A stretch of 64,000 bases of DNA from Trichopus zeylanicus subsp. travancoricus. Its lineage: Eukaryota; Streptophyta; Magnoliopsida; Dioscoreales; Dioscoreaceae. Made by a program: the position numbers and the translations under genes. The notes below the pieces were generated by a model. The model saw only the letters and a list, made by a program, of their open reading frames with translations. It was not told where the DNA came from and searched no databases. Positions 28,601 to 40,021 of this stretch are shown piece after piece. How positions within the stretch are numbered: position 1 is the stretch's first letter; the number at the start of each line of letters is the position of its first letter. The stretch is from positions 285,040-349,039 of the forward strand of contig RXID01014379.1 in the NCBI GenBank assembly GCA_005019695.1, in the 5' to 3' direction.

Positions 28601-29006
28601 GTCTTTTCAGAAACAAGCAAATATCAGTAAATGCTATTTTAAATATTAGAAAAGAATAAAAATAAAAAATTAAATACATAGACTTAAGTTTGCTTTTTGA
28701 GACAGATGTAATTATTTATAAACACCATTTTAAATATTTTAAAAAATAAAATTTTAAATACACATGCATTTACTTTACTAGACAAACATGACAATTTTTA
28801 AACACCACTTAAAATATTAAAAAAATAAAAAATAAAATTTTAAATACACAGACTTAAGTTTGCTTTTTCAAACAAATGCAACTCTATGTAAATATCATTT
28901 TAAATATTTGGAAAAGGTGAAAGATAAAATTTTGGATATAGAGATTTAAATTTATATTTTCAAATAGATGCAAACATCTATAAATATTGTTTCAAAAATT
29001 ACAAAA
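25633..29006. repeat. Old HOR copy 6 (3374 bp), slots 3-19 deleted
   Basis: After slots 1 and 2 the sequence passes near 25,845 straight into slot 20 (tttaggtctaccttttcag), skipping about 1.5 kb found in other copies. Slots 20-41 follow; slots 42 and 43 are fused near 27,810-27,870. The segment homologous to the 822-bp unit is therefore missing from this copy. Confidence 0.78.
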
Positions 29007-30517
29007 GATAGAAATTAAAATTTTAGATACACAAACTTAAGTTTGCTTTCCAAATAGATGTAATATCTGTAAACACTATTTCAAATATTTTAAAAAAATA
29101 AAAATATAATTTTAAATACAAATACTTAAGTTAGCTTTTCTAGATAGACGTAACTATCTATAGACACCATTTCAAATATTCTAAAAATTTAAAAATAAAC
29201 TTTTTAAAACACAAACTTAAGTAAGCATTTCTCAACAAACGCAACTCTCTATAAGCATCATTTCAAATATTTTAAAAAATAAAAAATTAAATTTTGAATA
29301 CACAAACCTAAGTTCATTTTTTCAAACCGATGTGATTGTCTATAAGCATAGTTTCAAATATTTCAAAAAAATAAAAAGATAAAACTTTAAATGTACAAAC
29401 TTAAGTTCACTTTTCATGGAAATGCAACAATCTTTAAATATCATTTTAGATATCATGTAATAGTAAAATTTTAACTATACAGACTTAGTTTCGCTTTTCC
29501 TAATGGATGCAACTACTAATAAATATTGTTTCAAATATCTTGAAAAAATAGAACAAAATATTTCAAATACATAGACATAAGCTCCCTTTTCCAGACAGAC
29601 CACTATTTTATAAAAAATGTTTTAAATATTTCAAAACTATATAAAAAAAAGAATTTTCAAAACTGACACTTAAGTTCACTTTTCAGATGAATGTACCTAA
29701 CTATGAACACCATTACAAAAATTTGAAAAAAAAATTAAATTTTTAAATATACAAACTTAAGTTTGATTTTTCAGACTAATATAGCTGTCCATAAATACCA
29801 TTTCAAATATTAAAAAAAATAAAAATAAAAATTTAAATGTGCAAAATTAAGTTTGCTTTTCTAAACAGATGTAACTATCTGTAAATTCCATTTTCAATTT
29901 TATTTTTATAAAAAATAAATAATAAAATTTTAAATACAAAGAATTAAGTTCACTATTCTAGATACACTATTATTTGTAGACACCATTTTACATATTCCAA
30001 AAAAGTAAAATTTAAATTTTAATTAAATGGATTTTAGTTCATTTTTTTCAAACAGACTCAACAGTTTGTAAACACTAATTTGAATATTGTAAAAAAATAA
30101 AATCTTAATACACAGACTTAAGCTTCTTTTTCCTAGATAGACACAACTTTCTGTGAACATCATTTCAAATATTTTAAAAAATAAAAAAAATGAAATTTTA
30201 AATGTAAAATTATTTTTTTATTCTAGGCAAATGCAAGAGTTTATAAACATTATTTCGATTTTTTTAAAAAAATTTAAAGACATAAATTTAAGTTTGCTTT
30301 TCCTGATAGATGTAACTATCCATAAACACTAATTTAAATATTTTAAAAAATAAAAAATAAAATTTTAAATACACAAACTTAAGTATGCTTTTCTGCATAG
30401 ACGCATTGTTTCAAATATTTGGAAAAGATAAAAAATGAAATTTTGTATACACAAGTTTAAATTTATTTTTTTAAATAGATGCAGACATCTATAAATACTA
30501 TTTCAAAAATTTCAAAA
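29007..30517. repeat. Old HOR copy 7 (1511 bp), slots 16-54 deleted
   Basis: Slots 1-15 are in order (slot 5 near 29,405, slot 8 near 29,670, slot 13 near 30,120, slot 15 near 30,295). Near 30,370-30,450 a monomer starts as slot 16 and ends as slot 55, then slot 56 leads to the next copy. About 3.4 kb of the unit is absent, the largest internal loss in the old domain. Confidence 0.78.
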
Positions 30518-31384
30518 GTTAGAAATTAAAATTTCAGATACACAAACCTCAGTTTATTTTTTGGATAGATATAATTATCTGTGAACACTATTTCAAATAT
30601 TTAAAAAATATATTAAATATACATACTTAATTTTGCTTTTCTAGATAGATGTAAATGCCTAAGGCACCATTTTAAATATTCTAAAAATTAAAAAATAAAA
30701 TTTTTAATGCATAAACTTAAGTAAGAATTTCTCAATAAATACAACTCTCAGTAAATATTATTTCAAATATCTCAAAAAATAAAAATAAAAGTTTGAATAC
30801 ACAAACCTAAGTTTATTTTTCTAGACCGACGTAACTATTTGTGAGCATAATTTCAAATACTTCAAGAAAATAAAAAGATAAAACTTTAAATGGACATACT
30901 TAAGTTCACTTTTCATGTAGATGCAATAGTCTTTAAACACCATTTTAGATATCACACAAATACAACACAAACTTAGTTTCGCTTTTCCTAATAGATGCAA
31001 CTATCTATAAATATTGTTTCAAATATCCTAAAAAAATAGGGGAAAAGTTTTCAAATACATAGACTTAAGTTCCATTTTCTAGACATACCAACTATTTGTA
31101 AACAATATTTCAAATACTCTAAAAATATAAAAAATAGAATTTTCAACATAGATACTTAAGTTTGCTTTTCAGATGGATGTACCAAACTTTGAACACCATT
31201 ACAAAAATTTCAAATAAATAAAAAATAAATTTTTAAATACATAGACTTAAGTTTTATTTTTTAGACAAATACAACTATCCATAAATACCATTTCAAATAT
31301 TTAGGAAAAAAATTTTAAATATGCAAACTTAAGTTTGCTTTTCTAGACAAATGCAATAATATGTAAATACCATTTTTCATATTT

Positions 31385-32220
31385 TGAAAATAAATAATAA
31401 AATTTTAAACACAAAGAATTAAGTTTACTATTCTAAATAGACACTGCTATTTGTAAACACCATTTAAATATTTTAAAAGAATAAAATATAAAATTTTGAA
31501 TATGTGGACCTTAGTTCAATTTTTTTCAAATGGATGCAGTAGTTTGTAAACACTGATTCAAATATTCTAAAAAAATAATACTTTAATATGCAGACTTAAG
31601 CTTATTTTTCTAGATGGATGTAACTTTCTATGAACACTATTTTAAATATTCCAAACAATATTTTCTTCATAGACACAAGAGTTTATAAACACTATTTCAA
31701 ACTTTGCTAAAAAGAATAAGATTTTAAAGACAGAGTCTTAAGGTTGCTTTTCCTGATTGATGCACGTGTCCATAAACATCAATTTGAATATTCTAAAAAC
31801 TAAAAAATAAAATTTAAAACACACAAACTTAAGTTTATTTTTCTAGATAGAAACAACAATTTGTAAACATTATTTCAAGTATTTAAGAAAATAGAAAATA
31901 AAATATTAAATACACAAAGTCAATTTGAAAATAAAATATTAAATACACAAAGTCAATTTTACTTTTCTAGATAGATGTAATTATTTACAAACATGAATTT
32001 GGATATACCAAAAAAATAAATAATAGAATTTTAAATATACTACTTAAATTTATTCTTTTAGACAGACACAATTATCAATAAATACTATTTCAAATATATC
32101 TAAAAAACAAAAAATAAAATTGTAATAACACATACTTAAGTTTACTTTTTTAGATAGATATAACTCTTTATAAATACAATTCTAAATATTTTTGTTAAAA
32201 AAATAAAATTTTAAATGCAC
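31385..32220. repeat. Old-HOR segment homologous to the 822-bp unit (slots 10-20)
   Basis: Its monomers correspond in order to those of the young unit: gaattaag/tgctatttgta, tttagttca, ttaagctt, the cacaagag monomer, gatgcacgtgtc, aacaacaattt, gtcaatttt, atacttaaattt, acatacttaagtttac. Length from the slot-10 midpoint to the start of slot 20 is about 820 bp, equal to the young period. Equivalent segments in other copies lie near 1,790-2,640, 6,385-7,240, 11,470-12,215, 16,390-17,130 and 22,035-22,880. Which copy was the true source cannot be decided by eye. Confidence 0.75.
31893..31961. repeat. 34-bp tandem duplication in slot 16/17 of copy 8
   Basis: The stretch from gaaaataaaatattaaatac to cacaaagtcaattt occurs twice in direct succession. 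Other copies of this slot have it once. A private local event. Confidence 0.85.
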
Positions 32221-34004
32221 ATATTTAAGTCTACAATTTTAGAAATATGCAACCTTTTGTAAATACATCTTAGATATTCTAAAAGATAAATAATAAAATT
32301 TATAATACATAGAATTAGGTTTCATTTTCAATATAAGAGTAATAGTTTGTAAGCACCATCTAAATTATTTTAAAAAAATAAAATAGAAAAATTCTAAATA
32401 TAGAAAGTTTAGTTTTTTTTCCCAAATGCAACAGTCAGCAAATATGCTATTTTTTGACAAATGTAACTTTTTATAAACATAGCTTCAAATATTTTGAACC
32501 AATAAAACATAAAATTTTAAATTATACATACTTAAGTTTGTGTCTCTAGATAAGCATAACTATCCAAAGACACCATTTTAAATATTCTAAAAAAGTAAAA
32601 AAATAAAATTTTAAATGTACAGACCTAAGTTAGCTTTTCTTAACAAATAAAACTATCTATAAATAATATTTCAAAAATTTTGAGTAAGTAAAAAATAAAA
32701 TTTTTAATATATAGACTTAAATTTGTTTTTCTCAATAAATGCTTCTATCTATAAATACCATTTTAAATATTCTAAAAATAATATTTCAAATGCACAGACT
32801 TAAGTTCACCTTGTAAATGGATACAACTATTTGTGAATAATATTTCAAATATTCTAAAAATAAAAAACTAAATACGCATACTTAAGTTTACTTTTCTAGA
32901 TTGATGCAACTATCTATAAACACCATTTCAAATATTTGAAAATAATAAAAAACAAAAATATTAAATATAGATACTTAAGTTTACCTTTCTTGATAGATGC
33001 AACTATTTATGAACGCCATTTTAAATATTTGAAAGAAATATAAAAAATTTAAATAAAAAGATTTAAGTTTGTTTTTTTAGACCAATATAATTGTGCGTAA
33101 ATACCATTTTGAATATTCTAAAAAATGGAAAAAAAAACTTTAAATACACCTACTTAAGCTCATGTTTCATAACAGATGTAATAGTCCTTAAATATTGGTT
33201 TGCATATTCCGAAAAAAGTAATTTTTAAAATATATAAACTTTCTTTTGTTTTTCCAAATATACATAACACCATTTCAAATATTCTAAACAAATAACAAAT
33301 AAAATTTTAAATACACAAACTTAAGTTTGCTTTTTTAGACAGACGCAACTATTTGTAAACACTATTTTAAATGCTCCCAAAATATAGAAAAAAATTTTCA
33401 ATACAGAGACTTAAATTTTTATACAAACTTAAGTTTAATTTTTTAGACAAATGTTATGTAAACACTATTTCAAATATTTTAAAAGGATAACAAATAAAAT
33501 ATTAGATACATGATCTTAATTTTGCTTTCTCACATAGATATAGACATCTATAAACACTGCCTAAAATATTTCAAGAAAATAAAAAATAAATTTTAAGGAC
33601 ACAGACATAAGTATGTTTTTTTAAATAGATGAACCCTTCTATAAACTACATTTCAAATATTTTAGAAATATGAAATACGAAATTTTAAATTCATCGACTT
33701 TAGCTCACTTTTCCAGACTACTGCAACATATGTGAACACCATGTCAAATATTTCAAAAAACTAAAATTAAATCAAAATGTACAAACTATTGTTTGTTTTT
33801 TCAAATAGATGTGACTATTTGTAAACATCATTTTAAATATTTAAAAAAATAAAAAATAAAATTTTTAAAACACATACTTAATTTTACTTTCCAAACAGGC
33901 ACAAGAGTTTATAATCTATGTTTCAAATATTTTAAAAAATAAAAAATAAAATTTTAAATACATAGACATAAGTTTATTTTTTGAGATAGATGTAATAGTT
34001 TTTA

Positions 34005-34040
34005 AGCATTATTTCAAATATTTTTCAAAAATAAAACCTT
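34005..34040. other. Boundary between old HOR and young 822-bp array
   Basis: To the left is slot 42 (ttgagatagatgtaatag ... ttatttcaaatat). To the right is the end of slot 12 and start of slot 13 of the young unit (aaaataaaaccttaatacat). The shared stretch tttcaaatatttttcaaaaa belongs equally well to both monomers, so the switch lies in register inside homologous monomer sequence. No insertion or mobile element marks it. Confidence 0.8.
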
Positions 34041-34510
34041 AATACATAGACTTAACCATCTTTTCTAGATAGACACAACTTTCTATGAACATCATTTCAA
34101 ATACTTTAAAAAATAAAAAATAAACTTTTGAGTGAAAAGACATAATTTCTTTTTTTAGACAGACGCAAAAATTTATAAACACCATTTCAAAATTTTTTTT
34201 CAAACAAAATTTTAAACACGTAAACTTAGGCTTGCTTTTTTTGATAGATGCAACTGTGTATAAACACCAATTTGAATGTTATAAAAAATAGAAAATAAAA
34301 ATTTAAATATATAGACTTAAGTTTATTTTTCTCAATAGAAATAACAATCTGTAAATACTACTCCAAATATTTTAAAAATAGAAAATCAAATATTAAATAC
34401 ACAGAGCCAATTTTACTTTCTAGATAGATGTCATTATTTGCAAATATGATTCTAGATATACCAAAAAAGAAAATAAAATTTTAAATATGATACTTAAGTT
34501 TATTTTTTTA
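34021..34510. repeat. U0: first, partial 822-bp unit
   Basis: Enters mid-unit at the slot 12/13 linker and runs to the first anchor. It carries private changes (ttaaccatcttttct where others have ttaagcttcttttct; gagtgaaaagacat) and lacks the HindIII site, as expected for a less homogenised edge unit. Confidence 0.85.
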
Positions 34511-35329
34511 GACAGATGCAATTGTCGATAAATACTATTTCAAATATATCAAAAAAAGATAATATTGTAAATACACACACTTAACCCTCAGAAAATATAG
34601 TTTCAAATATTTAGAAAAATAAAAATTAAATTTTAAACGCACAATACAGTTTGATTTTCTGAAAAATAAATAATAAAATTTTAAACACAAAGAATTAAGT
34701 TCACTATGCCAAATAAACATTGTTATTTGTAGACGCCATTTTAAATATTTTTAAAAAATAAAATATAAAATTTTAAATACATGGAGTTTAGTTCATTATT
34801 TCAAAACAGACGAACAATCTGTAAACACTGATTCAAATATTTTTGAAAAATAAAATCTTAATACATAGACTTAAGCTTCTTTTCTAGATAGACACAACTT
34901 TCTATGAACATCATTTCAAATACTTTAAAAAATGAAAAATAAAATTTTGAGTGTAAAGACTTAATTTCCTTTTCTAGAGTAACGCAAAAATTTATAAACA
35001 CCATTTCAAAATTTTTTTTCAAACAAAATTTTAAAGACGTAAACTTAGGTTAGCTTTTTTTGATAGATACAACTGTGTATAAACACCAATTTGAATGTTA
35101 TAAAAAATAGAAAATAAAATTTTAAATATATAGACTTAAGTTTATTTTTCTCAATAGAAATAACAATCTGTAAATACTATTCCAAATATTTTAAAAATAG
35201 AAAATCAAATATTAAATACACAGAGCCAATTTTACTTTCTAGATAGATGTCATTATTTGCAAATATGATTCTAGATATACCAAAAAAGAAAATAAAATTT
35301 TAAATGTGATACATAAGTTTATTTTTTTA
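34511..35329. repeat. U1 (819 bp)
   Basis: Complete unit. Diagnostic variants aaaagataatattg and aaccctcagaaa are shared with U35 (62,139), about 27.6 kb away, and with no other unit I noticed. Confidence 0.9.
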
Positions 35330-36154
35330 GACAGATGCAATTGTCGATAAATACTATTTCAAATATATGAAAAAAATAAAAAAATAATATTGTAAATACA
35401 CACACTTAACCCTCTGAAAATATAGTTTCAAATATTTAGAAAAATAAAAATTAAATTTTAAACGCACAATACAGTTTGATTTTCTGAAAAATAAATAATA
35501 AAATTTTAAACACAAAGAATTAAGTTCACTATGCCAAATAAACGTTGCTATTTGTAGAAGCCATTTTAAATATTTTTAAAAAATAAAATATAAAATTTTA
35601 AATACATGGAGTTTAGTTCATTATTTCCAAACAGACAAACAATCTGTAAACACTGATTCAAATATTTTTGAAAAATAAAATCTTAATACATAGACTGAAG
35701 CTTATTTTCTAGATAGACACAACTTTCTATGAACATCATTTGAAATACTTTAAAAAATGAAAAATAAAATTTTGAGTGTAAAGACTTAATTTCTTTTTCT
35801 AGACAGAAGCAAAAATTTATAAACACCATTTCAAAATTTTTTTCCAACAAAATTTTAAAGACGTAAACTTAGGTTTGCTTTTTTTGATAGTTGCAACTGT
35901 GTATAAACACCAATTTGAATGTTATAAAAAATAGAAAATAAAATTTTAAATATATAGACTTAAGTTTATTTTATCTCAATAGAAATAACAATCTGTAAAT
36001 ACTACTCCAAATATTTTAAAAATAGAAAATCAAATATTAAATACACAGAGCCAATTTTACTTTCTAGATAGATGTCATTATTTGCAAATATGATTCTAGA
36101 TATACCAAAAAAGAAAATAAAATTTTAAATATGATACTTAAGTTTATTTTTTCA
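35330..36154. repeat. U2 (825 bp)
   Basis: Complete unit. Shares aacgttgctatttgtagaag and the tgaagctt variant with U6, four units later. Confidence 0.9.
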
Positions 36155-36740
36155 GACAGATGCAATTGTCGATAAATCTTATTTCAAATATATCAAAAAA
36201 ATAAAAAAATAATATTGTAAATATACACACTTAACCCTCTCAAAATATAGTTTCAAATATTTAGAAAAATAAAAATTAAATTTTAAACGCACAATACAGT
36301 TTGATTTTCTGAAAAATAAATAATAAAATTTTAAACACAAAGAATTAAGTTCACTATGCCAAATAAACATTGTTATTTGTAGACGCCATTTGAAATATTT
36401 TTTAAAAATAAAATATAAAATTTTAAATACATGGAGTTTAGTTCATTATTTCCAAACAGACGAACAATCTGTAAACACTGATTCAAATATTTTTGAAAAA
36501 TAAAATCTAAATACATAGACTTAAGCTTCTTTTCTAGATAGACACAACTTTCTATGAACATCATTTCAAATACTTTAAAAAATGAAAAATAAAATTTTGA
36601 GTGTAAAGACTTAATTTCTTTTCCAAGAGAAAATAGAAAATCAAATATTAAATACACAGAGCCAATTTTGAAAATATGATTCTAGATATACCAAAAAAGA
36701 AAATAAAAGTTTAAATATGATACTTAAGTTTATTTTTTTA
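36155..36740. repeat. U3 (586 bp), internally deleted
   Basis: Two deletions: one of roughly 210 bp near 36,630 (from the slot 14 ttcttttcc directly to gaaaatagaaaatc of slot 16/17), and about 27 bp near 36,670, where gagccaatttt joins gaaaatatgattc. The unit is otherwise normal. The longest open frame of the window (94 codons, minus strand, 36,373-36,657) exists only because of the first deletion. Confidence 0.88.
36230..36344. repeat. Composite 115-bp monomer: founder joint of the 822-bp unit (example in U3)
   Basis: Reads as slot 19 with a 24-bp internal loss (ttaaccctctgaaaatatag, against a 44-bp version in the old HOR), then the start of slot 20 (ttttaaacgcacaa), then the 3' half of slot 10 (tacagtttgattttctg to aaacacaaagaattaag). 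About half a monomer is missing at the joint, so it is out of register. Every 822-bp unit carries the same joint and deletion, so both were present in the founding unit. Confidence 0.8.
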
Positions 36741-37565
36741 GACAGATGCAATTGTCGATAAATACTATTTCAAATATATCAAAAAAATAAAAAAATAATA
36801 TTGTAAATTCACACACTTAACCCACTGAAAATATAGTTTCAGATATTTAGAAAAATAAAAATTAAATTTTAAATGCACAATACAGTTTGATTTTCTGAAA
36901 AATAAATAATAAAATTTTAAACACAAAGAATTAAGTTCACTATGCCAAATAAACATTGTTATTTGTAGGCGCCATTTTAAATATTTATAAAAAATAAAAT
37001 ATAAAATTTTAACTACATGGAGTTTAGTTCATTATTTCCAAACAGACGAACAATCTGTAAACCATGATTCAAATATTTTTGAAAAATAAAATATTAATAC
37101 ATAGACTGAAGCTTCTTTTCTAGATAGACACAACTTTCTATGAACATCATTTTAAATACTTTAAAAAATGAAAAATAAAATTTTGAGTGTAAAGACTTAA
37201 TTTCTTTTTCTAGAGAGACGCAAAAATTAATAAACACCATTTCAAAATTTTTTTTCAAACAAAATTTTAAAGACGTAAACTTAGGTTTGCTTTTTCTGAT
37301 AGATGCCACTATGTATAAACACCAATTTGAATGTTATAAAAAATAGAAAATAAAAATTTAAATATATAGACTTAAGTTTATTTTTCTCAGTAGAAACAAC
37401 AATCTGTAAATACTATTCCAAATATTTAAAAAATAGAAAATCAAATATTAAATACACAGAGCCAATTTTACTTTCTAGATAGATGTCATTCTTTGCAAAT
37501 ATGATTCTAGATATACCAAAAAAGAAAATAAAATTTTAAATATGATACTTAAGTTTATTTTTTTA
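36741..37565. repeat. U4 (825 bp)
   Basis: Complete unit with gtaggcgcc, atttataaaaaataaaat, ttaactacatgg and gatgccactatg variants. These recur in U12 (offset about 6.57 kb) and partly in U8. Confidence 0.9.
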
Positions 37566-38390
37566 GACAGATGCAATTGTCGATAAATGCTATTTCAAAA
37601 ATATGAAAAAAATAAAAAAATAATATTGTAAATACACACACTTAACCCTCTGAAAATATAGTTTCAAATATTTAGAAAAATAAAAATTAAATTTTAAACG
37701 CACAATACAGTTTGATTTTCTGAAAAATAAATAATAAAAATTTAAACACAAAGAATTAAGTTCACTATGCCAAATAAACATTGCTATTTGTAGACGCCAT
37801 TTTAAATATTTTTAAAAAATAAAATATAAAATTTTAAATACATGGAGTTTAGTTCATTATTTCCAAGCAGACGAACAATCTGTAAACACAGATTCAAATA
37901 TTTTTGAAAAATAAAATCTTAATACATAGACTTAAGCTTCTTTTCTAGATAGACACAACTTTCTATGAACATCATTTTAAATACTTCAAAAAATGAAAAA
38001 TAAAATTTTGAGTGTAATGACTTAATTTCTTTTTCTAGACAGAGGCAAAAAATTATAAACACCATTTCAAAATTTTTTTCCAAACAAAATTTTAAAGACG
38101 TAAACTTAGTTTTGCTTTTTTTGATAGATGCAACTGTGTATAAACACCAATTTGAATGTTATAAAAACTAGAAAATAAAATTTTAAATATATAGACTTAA
38201 GTTTATTTTTCTCAATAGAAATAACAATCTGTAAATACTACTCCAAATATTTTAAAAATAGAAAATCAAATATTAAATACACAGAGCCAATTTTACTTTC
38301 TAGATAGATGTCATTATTTGCAAATATGATTCTAGATATACCAAAGAAGAAAATAAAATTTTAAATATGATACTTAAGTTTATTTTTTGA
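37566..38390. repeat. U5 (825 bp)
   Basis: Complete unit. Variants gtaatgacttaat, cagaggcaaaaaat and aaaaactagaaaa; the last is also seen in U14, U30 and U33. Confidence 0.9.
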
Positions 38391-39215
38391 GACAGATGCA
38401 ATTGTCGATAAATACTATTTCAAATATATGAAAAAAATAAAAAAATAATATTCTAAATACACACACTTAACCCTCTAAAAATATAGTTTCAAATATTTAG
38501 AAAAATAAAAATTAAATTTTAAACGCACAATACAGTTTGATTTTCTGAAAAATAAATAATAAAATTTTAAACACAAAGAATTAAGTTCACTATGCCAAAT
38601 AAACGTTGCTATTTGTAGAAGCCATTTTAAATATTTTTAAAAAATAAAATATAGAATTTTAAATACATGGAGTTTAGTTCATTATTTCCAAACAGACAAA
38701 CAATCTGTAAACACTGATTCAAATATTTTTGAAAAATAAAATCTTAATACATAGACTGAAGCTTCTTTTCTAGATAGACACAACTTTCTATGAACATCAT
38801 TTTAAATACTTTAAAAAATGAAAAATAAAATTTTGAGTGTAAAGACTTAATTTCTTTTTCTAGACAGAGGCAAAAATTTATAAACACCATTTCAAAAATT
38901 TTTTTCAAAGAAAATTTGAAAGACATAAACTTAGGTTTGGTTTTTTTGATAGATGCAACTGTGTACAAACACCAATTTGAATGTTATAAAAAATAGAAAA
39001 TAAAATTTTAAATATATTGACTTAAGTTTATTTTTCTCAATAGAAATAACAATCTTTAAATACTACTCCAAATATTTTAAAAATAGAAAATCAAATATTA
39101 AATACACAGAGCCAATTTTACTTTCTAGATAGATGTCATTATTTGCAAATATGATTCTAGATATACCAAAAAAGAAAATAAAATTTTAAATATGATACAT
39201 AAGTTTATTTATTTA
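38391..39215. repeat. U6 (825 bp)
   Basis: Complete unit. Shares aacgttgctatttgtagaag and tgaagctt with U2. Its ggtttggtttttttg and atattgactt variants are shared with U9. Confidence 0.9.
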
Positions 39216-40021
39216 GACAGATGCAATTGTCGATCAATGCTATTTCAAATATATCAAAAAAATAAAAAAATAATATTGTAACTACACACACTTAACCCTC
39301 TGAAAATATAGTGTCAAATATTTAGAATAATTAAAATTAAATTTTCAACGCACAATACAGTTTGATTTTCTGAAAAATAAATAATAAAATTTTAAACACA
39401 AAGAATTAAGTTCACTACGCCAAATAAACATTGTTATTTGTAGACGCCATTTTAAATATTGTCAAAAAATAAAATATAAAATTTTAAATACATGGAGTTT
39501 AGTTCATTATTTCCAAACAGACGAACAATCTGTAAACCATGATTGAAATATTTTTGAACATAGACTCAAGCTTCTTTTCTAGATAGACACAACTTTCTAT
39601 GAACATCATTTGAAATACTTTAAAAAATGAAAAATAAAATTTTGAGTGTAAAGACTTAATTTCTTTTTCTAGGCAGACGCAAAAATTTATAAACACCATT
39701 TCAAAATTTTTTTTCAAACAAAATTTTAAAGACGTAAACTTAGGTTTGCTTTTTTTGATAGTTGCAATTGTTAGAAACCCAATTTGAATGTTATAAAAAA
39801 TAGAAAATAAAATTTGAAATATATAGACTTAAGTTTATTTTTCTCAATAGAATTAACAATCTGTAAATACTACTCCAAATATTTTAAAAATAGAAAATCA
39901 AATATTAAATACACAGAGCCAATTTTACTTTCTAGATAGATGTCATTATGTGCAAATATGATGCTAGATATACCAAAAAAGAAAATAAAATTTTAAATAT
40001 GATACTTAAGTTTATTTTTTT
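39216..40021. repeat. U7 (806 bp), small deletion
   Basis: Begins with the cgatcaatgc variant shared with U11 (offset 3274 bp). About 19 bp are missing near 39,557, where tttttgaa joins catagact. Confidence 0.9.

Larger units (their letters stand above)
1..34020. repeat. Old higher-order repeat domain, about 56 monomer slots (about 4.9 kb) per unit
   Basis: Distinctive monomers recur in the same order. The anchor gatagaaattaaaatttt (or near variants) is at about 55, 5674, 9963, 15503, 21176, 25633, 29007 and 30518. The slot with tacatcttagatattct recurs near 2680, 7280, 12260, 17185, 17890, 22920, 25890 and 32265. The slot with tttagctcact recurs near 4120, 8800, 13925, 19585, 24055, 27535 and 33690. 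Removing local duplications, copies 1, 3 and 4 each reduce to roughly 4.8-5.0 kb. Copies are visibly diverged from each other (many substitutions and indels per monomer), so this tier is old. Confidence 0.85.
30518..34020. repeat. Old HOR copy 8, truncated at the boundary with the young array
   Basis: Runs from slot 1 to slot 42, then stops inside slot 42 at the switch to the 822-bp array. Slots 13 and 14 are partly merged near 31,650; slot 23 is missing near 32,430; slots 33-36 are shortened near 33,235-33,430. The 31,385-32,220 part (slots 10-20) corresponds monomer for monomer to the 822-bp unit and lies only about 2 kb from the young array. Confidence 0.8.

Noticed and set aside
34005..34040. 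Mobile element insertion at the old/young boundary
   Set aside because: No target-site duplication, terminal repeat or unique sequence; monomer phase continues through the boundary.
35239..35275. atttgcaaat, resembling an octamer-type transcription factor site, in slot 17
   Set aside because: A single AT-rich palindrome that is part of the normal monomer; no supporting context for a promoter.
36225..36245. taaccct inside each 822-bp unit, resembling one telomere repeat
   Set aside because: Occurs once per unit as part of ttaaccctctg, produced by the 24-bp deletion in slot 19; no tandem telomere run anywhere.
36373..36657. Longest minus-strand open frame (94 codons)
   Set aside because: Created by the deletion in U3; sister units have stops in this frame. 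No motif and no coding signature.
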